Shown: positions 1 to 10,175, counted from the stretch's first letter. The stretch is DNA of 17,360 bases from Saksenaea vasiformis B4078 (GCA_000697055.1 JNDT01001644.1:1-17360), one strand, 5' to 3'. A program made the numbers and translations. Notes: generated by a model not told the origin, from the letters alone.

Positions 1-1029
1 ACGCAATGACAAAAATAAAGATAAGAGAATAGGGAAATAAAGAGGATAAAACTAATATAAATGTTCACAACGGTGTTTTTGATAAAAAAAAAGTAGCAGG
101 TGAGATTGTCTTTAGAGCGAAAAAATAGCACTCCACACCGGGTAAATCAAAAATGAAGCAACATAGGTAAATTGAAAACGAAGTACCTCAGTGTCGTATT
201 CTACATACAGAATGACTAAATCATATCACGACATCTACAGATAAACCTCACAGACGAGAAACCAGATAAATAATGATTAAGCTGAAGTACAAATCATATC
301 AGGGTCTAATACCCGATTGTACCTGAAACCTCTTTAACATCGATCATTGGTTTATCATTGTAAAATCTTTATTTCTCAATGTTGTATGGGTAAGTTAATT
401 GGGACAGTAGACGGATAGAATCCTTTGAGACTGTTGGATGTCTTTATTTCAGTTAGATTGTCTGCCTATTTATATGATTCAGTCTTTTAGCGGAAATAAG
501 AATTAGTGAACGTTCTTCTCGGTATTAGGTGTGGATTATAGAATGGATCAATTACTGTGATGACACAGTGCTACTTGTTGTACTGAACTCGGTGATAAGT
601 CTAAGTTATAGATGATAAGGTTCAGTTGGTGTTCCAGTGGAGAAGTTCACTGTATATGGAAACACGATTAATCCCCGATCTTTCCTGTTATGGAACACAA
701 TTCTATAGGATGGGCATTACGACGGTCAACATATACCACACTCAAGAATACCGCCACTGCTATAAAAGCTCCCTGTAAAACAATAATAAACAATTATCTA
801 AGAGTCTCAACGTATTCCCGTTGTTATCCATCTCTCAATTAACCAAATTTCACTCTTGCACCTGTAAAGGAGACAATCGTAAATAGAATGGAAATTTACA
901 GTGTTGACAGTTGGACCTAAGACGGACTATTTCCCTGCACAAAGGCTCATCACTACCGAGTGCAAAATTCACTTGCGTTGAGCGTAAAAAGATGTGTAGT
1001 TGATGCAAGCGTTTATTCCAAATCCAATA
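1..1029. other. AT-rich gene-free stretch downstream of ALG10
   Basis: I see no coding region in either strand: reading frames are short and none resembles a known protein. The right end is the 3' flank of the minus-strand ALG10 gene. A TTTATT at 1012-1017 (AATAAA on the minus strand) lies 13 nt past its stop codon and may serve as a polyadenylation signal. Positions 948-1032 resemble the tail of the repeat found at 9351 and 12488 and are listed separately. No tRNA, rRNA or other RNA gene was recognised. Confidence 0.6.
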
Positions 1030-1032
1030 TTA
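948..1032 (+). repeat. probable third, fragmentary copy of the 9351/12488 repeat
   Basis: An 85-nt stretch aligns without gaps to the end of the first long repeat copy (10068-10152 region). By my hand count about 53 of 85 positions are identical. The best blocks are AGTGCAAAATT and AAATCCA-TATT, and many of the mismatches are transitions. The similarity ends on the ALG10 stop codon, so this would be a repeat tail lying directly against, or supplying, the 3' end of that gene. The identity is low and the stretch is short, so chance or low-complexity similarity is not excluded. Confidence 0.4.
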
Positions 1033-2763
1033 CCACATGAATCTTTGCTGTTTTCCTGGTTCACTTGACCACTCGAATGGATGGTATAAAAAGAGAAAAA
1101 GGATCAAGCCATTAACAATACTATACACAATAATTGTCAGCAGAGTATTCCATTTTGTTGGCGGCCGGAGGTGAATCATATAAAACATTGCCGGAATAAT
1201 GAAATAGCGAAATTCCAGCAACGGTGATGGGATCAACGTCAAAATCAAGGTGAATAGATATCCAATGATAAATAGAATCGTGGTATGCGCTACACATCAT
1301 CTGTTAGTTCTGTAAATTTACGTTTGGCGTTACCTAGGGCATGTATATTCAGCCATCCACTAATTGCATACAAAGGTACCAAGCAGTATCGTATGCTCCA
1401 ATGGCGCTGATATATCCGTTGCCACACATAAAAGCTGTAGTGTCGGTTATCACTCAACAGAAAAGGATGTGCGTATCTGTTGTTCAAATTGAGATTGCGT
1501 GCATCTCTTGTCTCGACTTACGTGTAATTATGCACAAAATATAACATCGATGCCATAGATGCTAACCAGATCGTAATCCTAACCTTGTAAATTTAGTTCA
1601 AACTCAAGCTGTGAAGGATCTTACCGCCCAATGCTAATGGAAGACACAAGTCGACTAATTACTTTGACGTTCAGGATCAATGGTAAAGTAAAGCCGGTTA
1701 AAACGGAGGATGCGTAGAATAGTTGCGGAAAATGTAGCCCAGCAGCATGATTAGAACGGTCACCTATGGGAATGTTACAAAGTATATCATGGTAGCTGCT
1801 CCTACCTAAGACAATTCCATTGTTCCATATCAGAAACACAATAGCTGCCGCAATGGCGAAGAGAAACGTTGCGAGTGATGATACTAGTTCTTGACAATGG
1901 CGTATTGCAGCACAAATGAGATCCAGCACAGAAGCAGCGATCTGAGCTGATGAATGGTAAGTCGACAAGGTGTTAAAGACGTAAACGTACTTGTATTTCT
2001 GAGTTCAGCATATACTGGATTATATAACGAATCTCTGCTGTTCTTCTTTGAGTCACAGATGTCGATAATAGATAGCACCATGAAATAGCAGACCCAGATA
2101 ATGTTAGTCTGACGGAACGTCAGGGACAAAGTCCCCAACTAAAACCAATTAAAGATCTGGTTAGATATGAATCGATAGACTTAGGACGTACTAAACCGGC
2201 TAACCAGTATCTCCTCTGTTTGATTGAAAGGTACGATGACAGCACGAATAAAGTTGATCCTGTGTCCGTGTAATATAAGAAATTGAAGAAAAATCCTACG
2301 GGAAACCAGGTTATTGCAAGAGCATATAACGCATTGTCAGTGGATGGATTCAGCTTAGCAAGAATACGCTCGATCACGGGATAAAGACAGATAGAAAGTA
2401 ACACATTCGTCGCACGTAAAGCGGTAACAGAACAGGTGATTCCAAAAGGCTTCCCTAGTATGGCCAAAGCATTGCTTATAACGTAGCTATATCACAAAGG
2501 TTTGTATGAGAGGCAGCATAGACACATAAGGAACAAACAAGTTACAGTCCAGGTGGTGTTGTCAATTTAGGGTCCCAGTCTTTGTAGTTTCCTGAACAGT
2601 ATTGCTGCGCTTGTGGAATGTGGAATTCCTCATCCTGTGAAAGGGGTCAAGACTTGCAACGTGAAGATAACCATACCATGTACGGCAAAAGCACGCGATC
2701 GTTAACGAGCATTGCTGTGCATGCTAGTAGCGCAACATGAACAACTAGATGTGGTCGAATCAT
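1030..2763 (-). CDS. ALG10: dolichyl-P-Glc:Glc2Man9GlcNAc2-PP-dolichol alpha-1,2-glucosyltransferase (DIE2/ALG10 family)
   Basis: This enzyme adds the last, alpha-1,2-linked glucose to the lipid-linked oligosaccharide in the ER membrane, using dolichyl-phosphate glucose; that completed glycan is what oligosaccharyltransferase prefers. I infer nine exons (minus strand): 2763-2677, 2634-2546, 2486-2192, 2138-1991, 1946-1806, 1763-1625, 1578-1522, 1476-1334 and 1289-1030. The eight introns are 42-59 nt. The total is 1359 nt, or 452 aa, close to the roughly 470 aa of the human protein. Recognisable family blocks are [13 protein letters not shown] (30-42), [12 protein letters not shown] (49-60), [22 protein letters not shown] (164-172), [17 protein letters not shown] (from 254), [18 protein letters not shown] (from 320), [10 protein letters not shown] (from 390) and a C-terminal QQRFMW. 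The protein is hydrophobic throughout, as expected for a polytopic ER protein. The start was chosen because ATG at 2763 follows an in-frame TAA and opens a hydrophobic N-terminal segment. The fifth intron (1764-1805) is 42 nt, in frame and free of stops, so its retention would add 14 residues. Confidence 0.95.
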
Positions 2764-4058
2764 CGACTCAGATTACGGCGTATCAGGTTGACACGCGAAC
2801 TGTCGCTGATAAGCCGGAAATTGAATTGTGGAGTTTTAGAGCTGGTTTCTCAATATCAAAGCGTCCCAACTAATGCTCTCGCCAAAACTCCAAATTTGGT
2901 TCGTTTATTGATATTTATCGCATAGATTTCTATATTACAGATATCGCGTCTATGACGAGATGGTTTAGCGCTGCGGATAATTTGAAGTGATGCAGTACTT
3001 GGCAATCTATTGCGAAAGACCAGAGATACCGAGTATGGCAACACCTGCTTAAGTGGCAGACAAAAGTTGCATTGACAATCGAGACAGAAATCAAGCAGAA
3101 TACATAACGGGCAAAAGGAGACGATTGGCCCGGATGTGCGATAAAACAAATGTACTCATACGTGCGGGAGCCGAAAACAGAGCTAGAGAAAAAAAAAGAA
3201 TTCTCTAGATGTGTCTCATTACCTGATAGTCCTTTTCTGTCAGGTAATAGAGCTTATTCCGAACCAACATGGCATGGAAGGACAGAATGCCCCAATATTA
3301 GTATTGGTTAAACATTCAAAAGAGCACTCCATTTGACGCTAGCACTGATTACCTGTCGACTTGGGTGACCTCGAGTTAACAGTGGTATCGATCAGTGCTT
3401 ATTCTTCTCGTTTCTTTAGCTGTATAAAAGTACTCCCTAATACCGTTTTCGACAGTTTGATCGTCTTGGGATTCTGGCAAACTTCCTTTACGGTACAAAT
3501 TATATTAAAGCAGCATAAAAAACCATTCGATCTACTTTATATGTGAGCAGCCAAGGGTAAAGCTCGCTGTCACTACATATTCTGAAACAAAGAGACATGC
3601 AAACCCACAGTTTGCCAAGCATAAGTATGTACTGTAGTAAGTCTCTCAGCATTTTACGTTGCTTAGATATCTTCCTATTCATCTCGCAATAGGTAGTTAG
3701 CTATAGTCCATGCCATTTTGGACAGACCAGAAATTTTCAGGTGGCGTCCGAGTCTCCAGTTCGCAACTAAAAATAGCTCCTTGGCGAGCCTGGTACTGCA
3801 GAGAAGAAAATTTCAATTTACTCTTGTGTCAAAAAAAAGTTTATTACCAGAGTTTAAAAGCGTTTCGCAACAGCTATGCATCACTTACCCTATCTCACAA
3901 AATTGAATGGGAACTTTCGACGTGTCTATTGAGCTAAGAAGATTATAAGAAATTCACAAATGAGGAAAGCCTAGTTTGTGTGACATTAAGCGCCTTATTT
4001 TAGATCTGAAAGTTCGAAGGGTGTCTTTGATTGATTGTTTCCTTTCCATCTCTTTGTC
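2764..4058. other. divergent intergenic region between ALG10 and the S41 protease gene
   Basis: These 1.3 kb separate the two start codons and should hold both promoters. Open frames at 2856-3149 (-), 3361-3546 (+), 3500-3682 (-) and 3710-3937 (+) match no family I recognise and lack convincing splice partners, so I do not call them genes. The middle (3183-3399) contains several short perfect inverted repeats, listed separately. Confidence 0.6.
3183..3399. repeat. cluster of four short perfect inverted repeats
   Basis: Within 217 nt there are four stem-capable palindromes. CTAGAGAA at 3183-3190 pairs with TTCTCTAG at 3201-3208. ATTACCTGA at 3218-3226 pairs with TCAGGTAAT at 3240-3248. CCAATA at 3292-3297 pairs with TATTGG at 3302-3307. 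AGCACTGAT at 3341-3349 pairs with ATCAGTGCT at 3391-3399, with a 41-nt spacer. All arms are exact as read. The function is unknown: a structured RNA, remains of a small inverted-repeat transposon, or chance in AT-rich DNA are all possible. Confidence 0.5.
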
Positions 4059-6158
4059 ATGTTACTAAAAAGCAACCTCCGTGGTTACGGAGTGATTGCT
4101 ACCGCTATCTTGGCTTGTGCCTCCTCCGCCTACGCCCAGAACGATCCTTGTGCTGCGATTTCCGGCAAAAAAATTGCAACTTTCCAGGAAGCTAAAGCTT
4201 GTCTTGAGCATTTCCCATTCGACGCATCAGTAGCAGCCCAGACTATAGAAACTGTGCGAAAAGTGACCAATGGTCTCTATGTGTTCAATGTACTTTTCTT
4301 AACCCTGTTGTTCAGCAACTAATGAGACGTTTCAGGAAATCGCTGCAGCACCACCCTCTGTAGAAGGACTTTCGATCGTACCTGTCAATATCAGCCACGG
4401 TCTAGATGTGATTGCGAATGAAAAGTGGCAATCTGATCGAGCATTCCAGGATGCGGTTGCATTGCTGTTGGACAAAGTCCATGATGCACACTTGGTACGA
4501 TCCAGGCTTTGCTGCGTTCGGTTTAGGTTAACTGTTTCTGTTCCTGGATTAGGTCTACTCGCCATTTTGTTACCGTCAGTTCATCTTTTGGCAGCCAATC
4601 CAACTTAATTCTCTTGTGCGTAATAAGCGTCTGATCGTGAATGTCGCATACGTCAAAGATGATATTTGGCCAGAGGCAAAAAAGTCCTGGGTAGGATGTG
4701 AAGTGACGCACATCGATGACGAAGATGCCCTCAGAATGGTTGTCAACTATGCTGTGAACAACAACGGTGAAAGCAAAGACGTGAACACCTGCTATAATAA
4801 TATTATGAACACCAAGAGCTATTTCCATGGATGGGATGATGGTGCTGACGATCTCGGTTACCACCGATTTTTACCAGCTCAAGAAGTCCACTCATATACA
4901 ATGCGATGCCCTAAACAGGGGACGCTAGCTGTCCAAGAGGATTTCGATGAACCTTTCACGGTAAAGGTTCCGTGGGTTGCACAAGTACCTAGTGGCTTTA
5001 TCGACGCCGACTCCTATTGGAATAATTACTGCAAATCTTCCCATTCGAGCTATAGCAAACGTAACCTTGCCAGCGAATTTGACATGGAAGAGTTGAAGAT
5101 GATCCACGAAGGACAGGCATTTGACTTATCACCTCTATCAGCACAGAACGCTGTAGGCAATAGCCGTGGGCCCTACGTAGAATTTATCATGCTTGATGGC
5201 GAGAATGACAAAACTGGTGTAATCGATATCCAAAGCTTCTCCATCCCTTCTTCTGATAAACAGGAATTTGTTGATGAATTTATCGCTGGTCTTCAACAGT
5301 TCGAGAAAAAAGGAATCGAGAAGATCATCTTAGGTAGGAGATCAACCTCCAGACAAAGTATTTACATTCATATTAGATCTTTCTAGCAACGGTGGTGGTG
5401 ATGCCTGTGCAGGCGAGTTTATCATTAGCACTTTCTTCAACTCAACACCAGATTATGCGTCTGACGTCAAATATGATCCCTTCTTGGAACGTGTAGTGAA
5501 GAAGGCGAACGATCAGCAGGCGACCAAATGGATCGATTATCATTCATCCGAGTTTAAAGGCGCAGACTGGTATACCAACACGTTAACACACACTCGTGGT
5601 CAGAAGCAAGTGGAATTCTCTCAGCCTGTATCTTTGAGCTGCGATGCTTGGCACAATGGTTTGTCCAGCGACACTAAATTCGCCAACCATAAATGGAAAG
5701 CAAATGATATCCTCATTTTATCGGACGGACGATGTGGTTCAACTTGTGCGATTGTCGCTTCTCGACTCCGTATTTCGCATAAGGTTCCTGCCATGGGACT
5801 AGGTGGCATTCGTGGAAATCACATGCAGTTTGCCTCTTTCCCGGGAGGAGAAAGTGAACGATTGTCAGGATTCCTAATGGACCTACAAGCGCTTGGATTG
5901 CAGAATGATCCTGATGCACCATCCCCCTTCCCCGAACGTGCAGATATGGGTTGGACTTTCCGTGAAGTCTATCGTCCTAGCAGTGGAAAACCTGGCGATG
6001 AAAGGGATCTGCTAGAATACAGCGTGATCAATGCTGACTGCCGTATGCATTTCAACGATGAGAATGCCGATGATGTGAAGAAGCTTTGGGCAGATGTAGC
6101 TAAAGCAATGAAGAATGGAGAATGTCAGGTGAAAGACGACGATCAATCGCACGCGTAG
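4059..6158 (+). CDS. secreted S41-family (tail-specific/CPAF-like) serine protease
   Basis: A predicted extracellular or secretory-pathway serine peptidase of the S41 clan, of the fungal type related to chlamydial protease-like activity factor; its substrate is unknown. Exons: 4059-4289, 4336-4494, 4553-5333 and 5377-6158, with introns of 46, 58 and 43 nt; total 1953 nt, 650 aa. The N-terminus is a signal peptide with a hydrophobic core (residues 9-20) and likely cleavage after SSAYA at residue 26. NDPC and other cysteines follow, consistent with an oxidised exoprotein. Splicing out 4495-4552 restores DAHL-VYSPFCYRQF (127-140); His129 fits the catalytic histidine. LDLSSNGGGD (from 390) is the conserved S41 strand and glycine turn. 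SDGRCGSTCA holds the probable nucleophile Ser512, and FREVY places Glu587 as a candidate third residue. The triad assignment is by analogy with CPAF and not aligned. The gene is monocistronic and divergent from ALG10. Confidence 0.9.
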
Positions 6159-7015
6159 TTATAGCCAATACGTACCTGCAGTTTCTCTGTCTTCTCTCTT
6201 AGAACACCCTCCTATCGTCTCATAAATCCTTTTTTATTTTAGCATTATTATCCCATCAGAAATGGTTGAAAACGATGAAAATTGTATTATGGATAGAAAT
6301 AATGACGGCAACTGATGAGAATGACAACATCGTCGAGTTGTCTTTCGTGACCTGTCAGACCGAATACAGTAAAGCTAGCCTTCCTGGGTAAAGCTTATGG
6401 AATAGTAGAAATCATCAGCTAGGCAATCGCAACGATTACCAATACTGCTATGTAATTGTTCGCATAATGGAGGGGGAGCTGCTTTTTCTACACGCCACCT
6501 CAGATCCTAGCATTGGAAAGCCTTTGCACACCGCTTACTGCGGATACTCAGCCTGTAGCACTTTCGCAGGTGTGCAATGACTTTTCACCTCTTTCAGTGT
6601 AACGACTATCAACCTCCGTGGTTTTTTCTACTTTCATCAGCTTTCCTGAGGCGCAGCTTCCAGAAATCAGGAACTGCTTCTATGACAACCGCATATTTTT
6701 CGCAGAACTCGACGGTTGCTATATATTCTTTTCTATGATTTGTACTTTATCCTTTTTGTTAGAGATCCTATTGCCTTGGTGACGCGCGCAAGGCAAGTTG
6801 CAGCACTGTGGATGGGAGGGAGGACTGTTTCTTGGTGGGAAGCTGGAAGCAAATCTCCGCTTCTTTGCTCAGAAGAAACCTCTCTCGTTTTTTCTTGGTG
6901 AACAAATCTATGGCGAGCATCTGCATCCCCTGATTATGGTATTTTATGATATGGAAAAGACAATCACTCATGCTTTGAGTAGTTCCCAACCACCATCAAC
7001 TGCAATCGTTATGAT
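6159..7015. other. intergenic region and 5' leader of the R3H-SUZ gene
   Basis: No gene is recognisable here. The first part should be the 3' UTR of the protease gene (T-rich near 6230-6240). The last part should be the promoter and 5' leader of the R3H-SUZ gene; a TATATATT run lies near 6719. ATG codons upstream of 7016 open out-of-frame reading frames, one ending at 7049. A 9-nt inverted repeat is listed separately. Confidence 0.55.
6524..6577. repeat. 9-nt perfect inverted repeat with 36-nt spacer
   Basis: TTGCACACC at 6524-6532 is the exact reverse complement of GGTGTGCAA at 6569-6577. It lies about 440 nt before the R3H-SUZ start codon. It could be a hairpin in a leader RNA or a spaced binding site; nothing else in the sequence decides this. 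Confidence 0.5.
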
Positions 7016-7791
7016 ATGTCTGACAAGCAAGATGGACATCCAGCCTTGAATATTACCGCCAATGCATTATTTGCTCGGCCTTACGATCATGATGTGCGAC
7101 GATATGCTAGCAGCACGAGTAGCAGCAGCAATGCTAGCAGTCGTAGTATTACGCCTACATTTGAGTCGCGTCCGGCTATTTATGAGGCACAGCAACAGCA
7201 ACAGCAACATATTGATGGTTCTCCAGCGGAACCGGATGAGTTTATTCTGACAGTGCTAAAGAAACCCCAGGACAGGATATTTCTTTTATCTTTAGAAAGA
7301 GAACTTGAATTGTTTCTTAAGGATCCTAAGTAATACTGTTCGCCAACATCAAGTCAGTTCCTAAAAGACGTCTTCAACTGTAGGAGGAATCGGTTGGATC
7401 TACCGTCGATGAATTCATATCAACGATTAATGGTTCACAAGGTGGCACCTTATTTCAAACTAAATCATTACCACGATCCTATGCGAAAAGCTGTTTTTTT
7501 GTGCAAGAACCAATATACACAGTTGTAAGCTAACATGCACTATTAATCCACCTCACAATTGTCAGGCCTCCGATACGTCTTCCTGATCTTGTAGAACAGG
7601 AGCAACCTCCAGCTCAATCGACGACACCTCAATTCAAAATCATGCGTCGAACCCCTCTTTCTAATGCTTCACGTACAAACAAAACAGCCAATGAACCAGA
7701 GCGGAGAAAGATGACCTTGGAGGAGCGGAAAGCGGCATATGAAGAAGCAAGAGCACGCATTTTTCAAAATTTGGAAAAACCAAATGAATAG
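7016..7791 (+). CDS. R3H and SUZ domain RNA-binding protein
   Basis: A small single-stranded nucleic-acid-binding protein, probably cytoplasmic and acting on mRNA, comparable with the R3H-SUZ proteins of fungi (yeast Rbs1 type) and animal R3HDM proteins. Exons 7016-7329, 7384-7524 and 7566-7791, with introns of 54 and 41 nt; total 681 nt, 226 aa. Residues 1-70 are low-complexity, rich in Ser, with a Gln run from repeated CAG/CAA. The R3H domain starts around residue 78, where an acidic segment leads into DRIFLLSLERELELFL, and continues across the first intron to LDLPSMNSYQRLMVHKVAPYF; the signature is Arg119-x3-His123. The SUZ domain is near 175-222, with RRTPLS and a basic LEERKAAYEEARARIF helix. 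Start: ATG at 7016 gives MSDKQDG; another ATG five bases upstream is out of frame. It ends 107 nt from the convergent F-box gene, across a T-rich tract, so the 3' UTRs probably abut or overlap. Confidence 0.9.
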
Positions 7792-7898
7792 AACTATTTC
7801 CATGTCAATTCCTTTTCTTCTTCTATCATTTTCATTTTTATATACTTACCTCATTCCTTTTTTTTCTCTCTTTTTGTCTTTTCTTTAAATAACAATGA

Positions 7899-9185
7899 TC
7901 AAATACGATAAATTGTATGACATTTGTCGATATCTATATCAAACACCGCTTGATCGGCGTTCACTTGACGTAGCAAATAATTGGCATCAGCCAAGTCATA
8001 CGCCACACCTAAATTGATTTCTTGTATATTCGGTAGTCTTAGCAGGAGTTTTTGGATGACTTCACTTGACAACTCTTCAAGTCCGCTAATATTAAGATAC
8101 TCTAACGATTCGGCGCCTTGTTGTATAGATGTTCGAAAAGCTTCATCTGTCAGTAACCGACAACCAGATAAATCCAGATACTTGAGACGACGACAATTCC
8201 GCATAAATAACTATCCAAACGCTTTAGCCTATGTGGGAAAAAGAAACGCAAAGCCAATTACCTGTAACGAAACATCTGTTACACTGGCTTGATAAGCGAG
8301 GAGTAAATGTTGAAGCTGTGTACAATGTCGGGCCAATTGAGTGAAGCCGCTATCGGTAACTCTACTACACTCGCTTAAATCAAAGTATTCAAGATGACGA
8401 CTTGTCTTGGCGATTGCTGCCATGTGATCCGTTGTCAGATGAGGAATATCACGCATCCTTAGGCGAACGAGCGGTAGAATTTGTCGACTTTTCCCGAAAA
8501 ACGCACCGAGAGCCTCCGTAGATAAATTGGAGCAATGCTCAAGGCCAAGATCCTCGACAGTACATTCTTGGATAGCGAGAAGGACTTCGTCATTGATGTC
8601 AGTTAATCGCAGACAACGCAAGCTTTTGGAGTGGCGTCGAATGAGGGTCACAAGTGCATCTTGAGAGATTTTTCCACAGCCGTAGAGGATGAGAGTGTGG
8701 AGCTGGTGTTGTGGCGTACTCAATAGTGGGCTGATGGCTTCAGTGGACAAACAATAACAATGCGATAGATCGACATAATGTAAACGAGGACTGGCAGCAA
8801 GCATATGCGCTACAGCCTGATCCTGGGCGGAAGCATAAGAAAACTCCAGGTGGACTAGGTTCGGAAACTGGAATGAATTAAAGAACTGACGTTCAAACAT
8901 GTGGCTGGTCACGTCCGCCCAACAGAATTGCCAAACCAAATGATTGTATGAAAAGTACGATCGTTTATTGCGACTCTTGCCATCAAGTGTGTTCTTTATC
9001 TTGCGCAACGTCATATGTGATCGAGGATGTAATGTTCTCCAAAGCCTACAACTGGCAGCATGATAGAATACTTTACAGCATAATGCCACACTCAATAGGT
9101 CTCTTGAGTCGACAAACTCGCAGAATATATGCGCGATTTCTGGAATCAAAAGCGGGCATGGTGAGGATTCCCAAGGATACTTCAT
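7899..9185 (-). CDS. F-box and leucine-rich-repeat protein (AMN1/GRR1-like)
   Basis: Likely substrate receptor of an SCF (Skp1-cullin-F-box) ubiquitin ligase; the target cannot be read from sequence. Two exons: 9185-8262 and 8210-7899, with an intron of 51 nt (8211-8261) that joins VTDVSLQ to LFMRNCRRLKYLDLSG. Total 1236 nt, 411 aa. An F-box sits at residues 11-53 (LLIPEIAHIFCEFVDSRDLL, then ALCCKVFYHA and LWRTLH). About ten cysteine-type LRRs follow from residue 115 to the end, for example YVDLSHCYCLSTEAI, YFDLSECSRVTDSGF and YLDLSGCRLLTDEAF. The open frame runs further upstream to 9275, but those codons encode an aromatic, low-complexity stretch. ATG at 9185 was chosen because it lies just before the F-box. 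A closer orthologue than the AMN1/GRR1 class cannot be named. Confidence 0.88.
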
Positions 9186-9350
9186 GATAATATGCAATAA
9201 TCGAAAGTAAAAAAGGAGAACTTTGGCGTAAAAAAAGAAGGGAGAAAAATAGGAAAATGGATGCGCACAAACCATCAGCCGGAGATTAGAAATATCATCC
9301 GGTCACATGGAGCAAAGTTGTGTTTCGAGATCCCATCGTCACCCCTTACT

Positions 9351-10175
9351 GTTTATTGAACAACATTTTACGCTACTCTAAATAAACTGCGCGTCCATTA
9401 AGAGCCAAGTTTGTGCTAAGGAAATAATTGGATATACGGTCATTAGTTAATGAATTGGCAACGAAGTCATATGCTTACTTACATCAACTTGGTCTTCAGA
9501 TGGACGCATAATTTGTCGGAGCAGCATAAAAAATCATTCACGGTCAGTAAATGAAAGATGCTTTAATGTCCTTTTACTTATCCCAAAGGCAATTAGGCCT
9601 ACAGGTCTGGGCCAGGCCTGCACCTTGACCGGTGGGGCCGGCGTGAGGAAGGGATTCTGGCGGCCGAGGGGGGGAGGGGACAGAGGTCGTGCAGGCTAAA
9701 CGATAGACAGAGGACATGAATAATTCTGTATGTATATAAATTGACATCCTTACCGGGGATGTTAAAAATAAACAGTGCCAAAGAAAAAAAAAGGAAGTTC
9801 GTGCGTTCCTTTAAGTATGGATTATTTTGGGTGGAACCTGTCCTTACCTTGAGACATTTTTACTGCTTTCCGATGGGATACTGGGAATCCATCACTGAAG
9901 CGCCTCAATGCGAAAACGATTCCTTGTTTCAATGGGACATTTTTACTGCCTCCGATGGGATACAGGAAAACTATCACTAAAGCACTTTAGTGCAAAAATG
10001 GGGTTACCCACGTGCGAGCTGTTCCTTGGGTTGACGCAAAATAAACCACTTCTCACCGCAAGAACCCATCGCTTTCCAGTGCAAAATTTATTCAACTAGA
10101 ACGTTATGTGACCTTTGTAGGACGCAAATGCTCAGTCAAAATCCAGTATTTACTGCTCCCGATGGACCGGAAAGC
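9351..10175 (+). repeat. dispersed repeat, copy 1 (unclassified)
   Basis: This stretch parallels 12488-13450 in the same orientation. Both copies share, in order: TTATTGAA followed by a TACTCTA block; GCGTCCAT-A-GAGCCA; TTG-GCTAAGGAA; ACTTACATCA-CTTGGTC; a G-rich patch; TATATAAATTGACATC; the CTTGAGACATTTTTA motif; GAAGCACTTTA-TGCAAAA; GACGCAAA; and AAATCC-GTATTT. By eye identity is roughly 70-75% outside gaps. An internal unit starting ACATTTTTACTGC is duplicated in tandem at 9854 and 9937. No target-site duplication or terminal inverted repeat was found, and no coding capacity. It could be a solo or paired LTR, another non-autonomous element, or a segmental duplication. Confidence 0.8.
9634..9679 (+). 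other. G-rich patch with quadruplex-compatible runs
   Basis: Four G tracts (9634-9637, 9651-9653, 9668-9674 and 9676-9679) occur in an otherwise AT-rich region. The corresponding position in repeat copy 2 has a weaker GGGGGCGG. The second and third loops are long or very short, so quadruplex formation is only possible, not shown. Confidence 0.45.

Noticed and set aside
2856..3149. 97-codon minus-strand open frame upstream of ALG10
   Set aside because: No family resemblance, no splice partners and composition like the surrounding intergenic DNA.
4495..4552. Apparent frameshift in the protease gene (reading YDPGFAAF in another frame next to DAHL)
   Set aside because: Removing a 58-nt GT-AG intron here restores DAHL-VYSPFCYRQF in frame, which fits the family better; the other-frame peptide is intronic.
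6290..6360. TGATGA motif suggesting a C/D-box small nucleolar RNA
   Set aside because: No CTGA D box at a suitable distance and no terminal stem.
6798..7049. 83-codon plus-strand frame before R3H-SUZ
   Set aside because: Overlaps the R3H-SUZ start out of frame and has no recognisable domain; treated as leader sequence.
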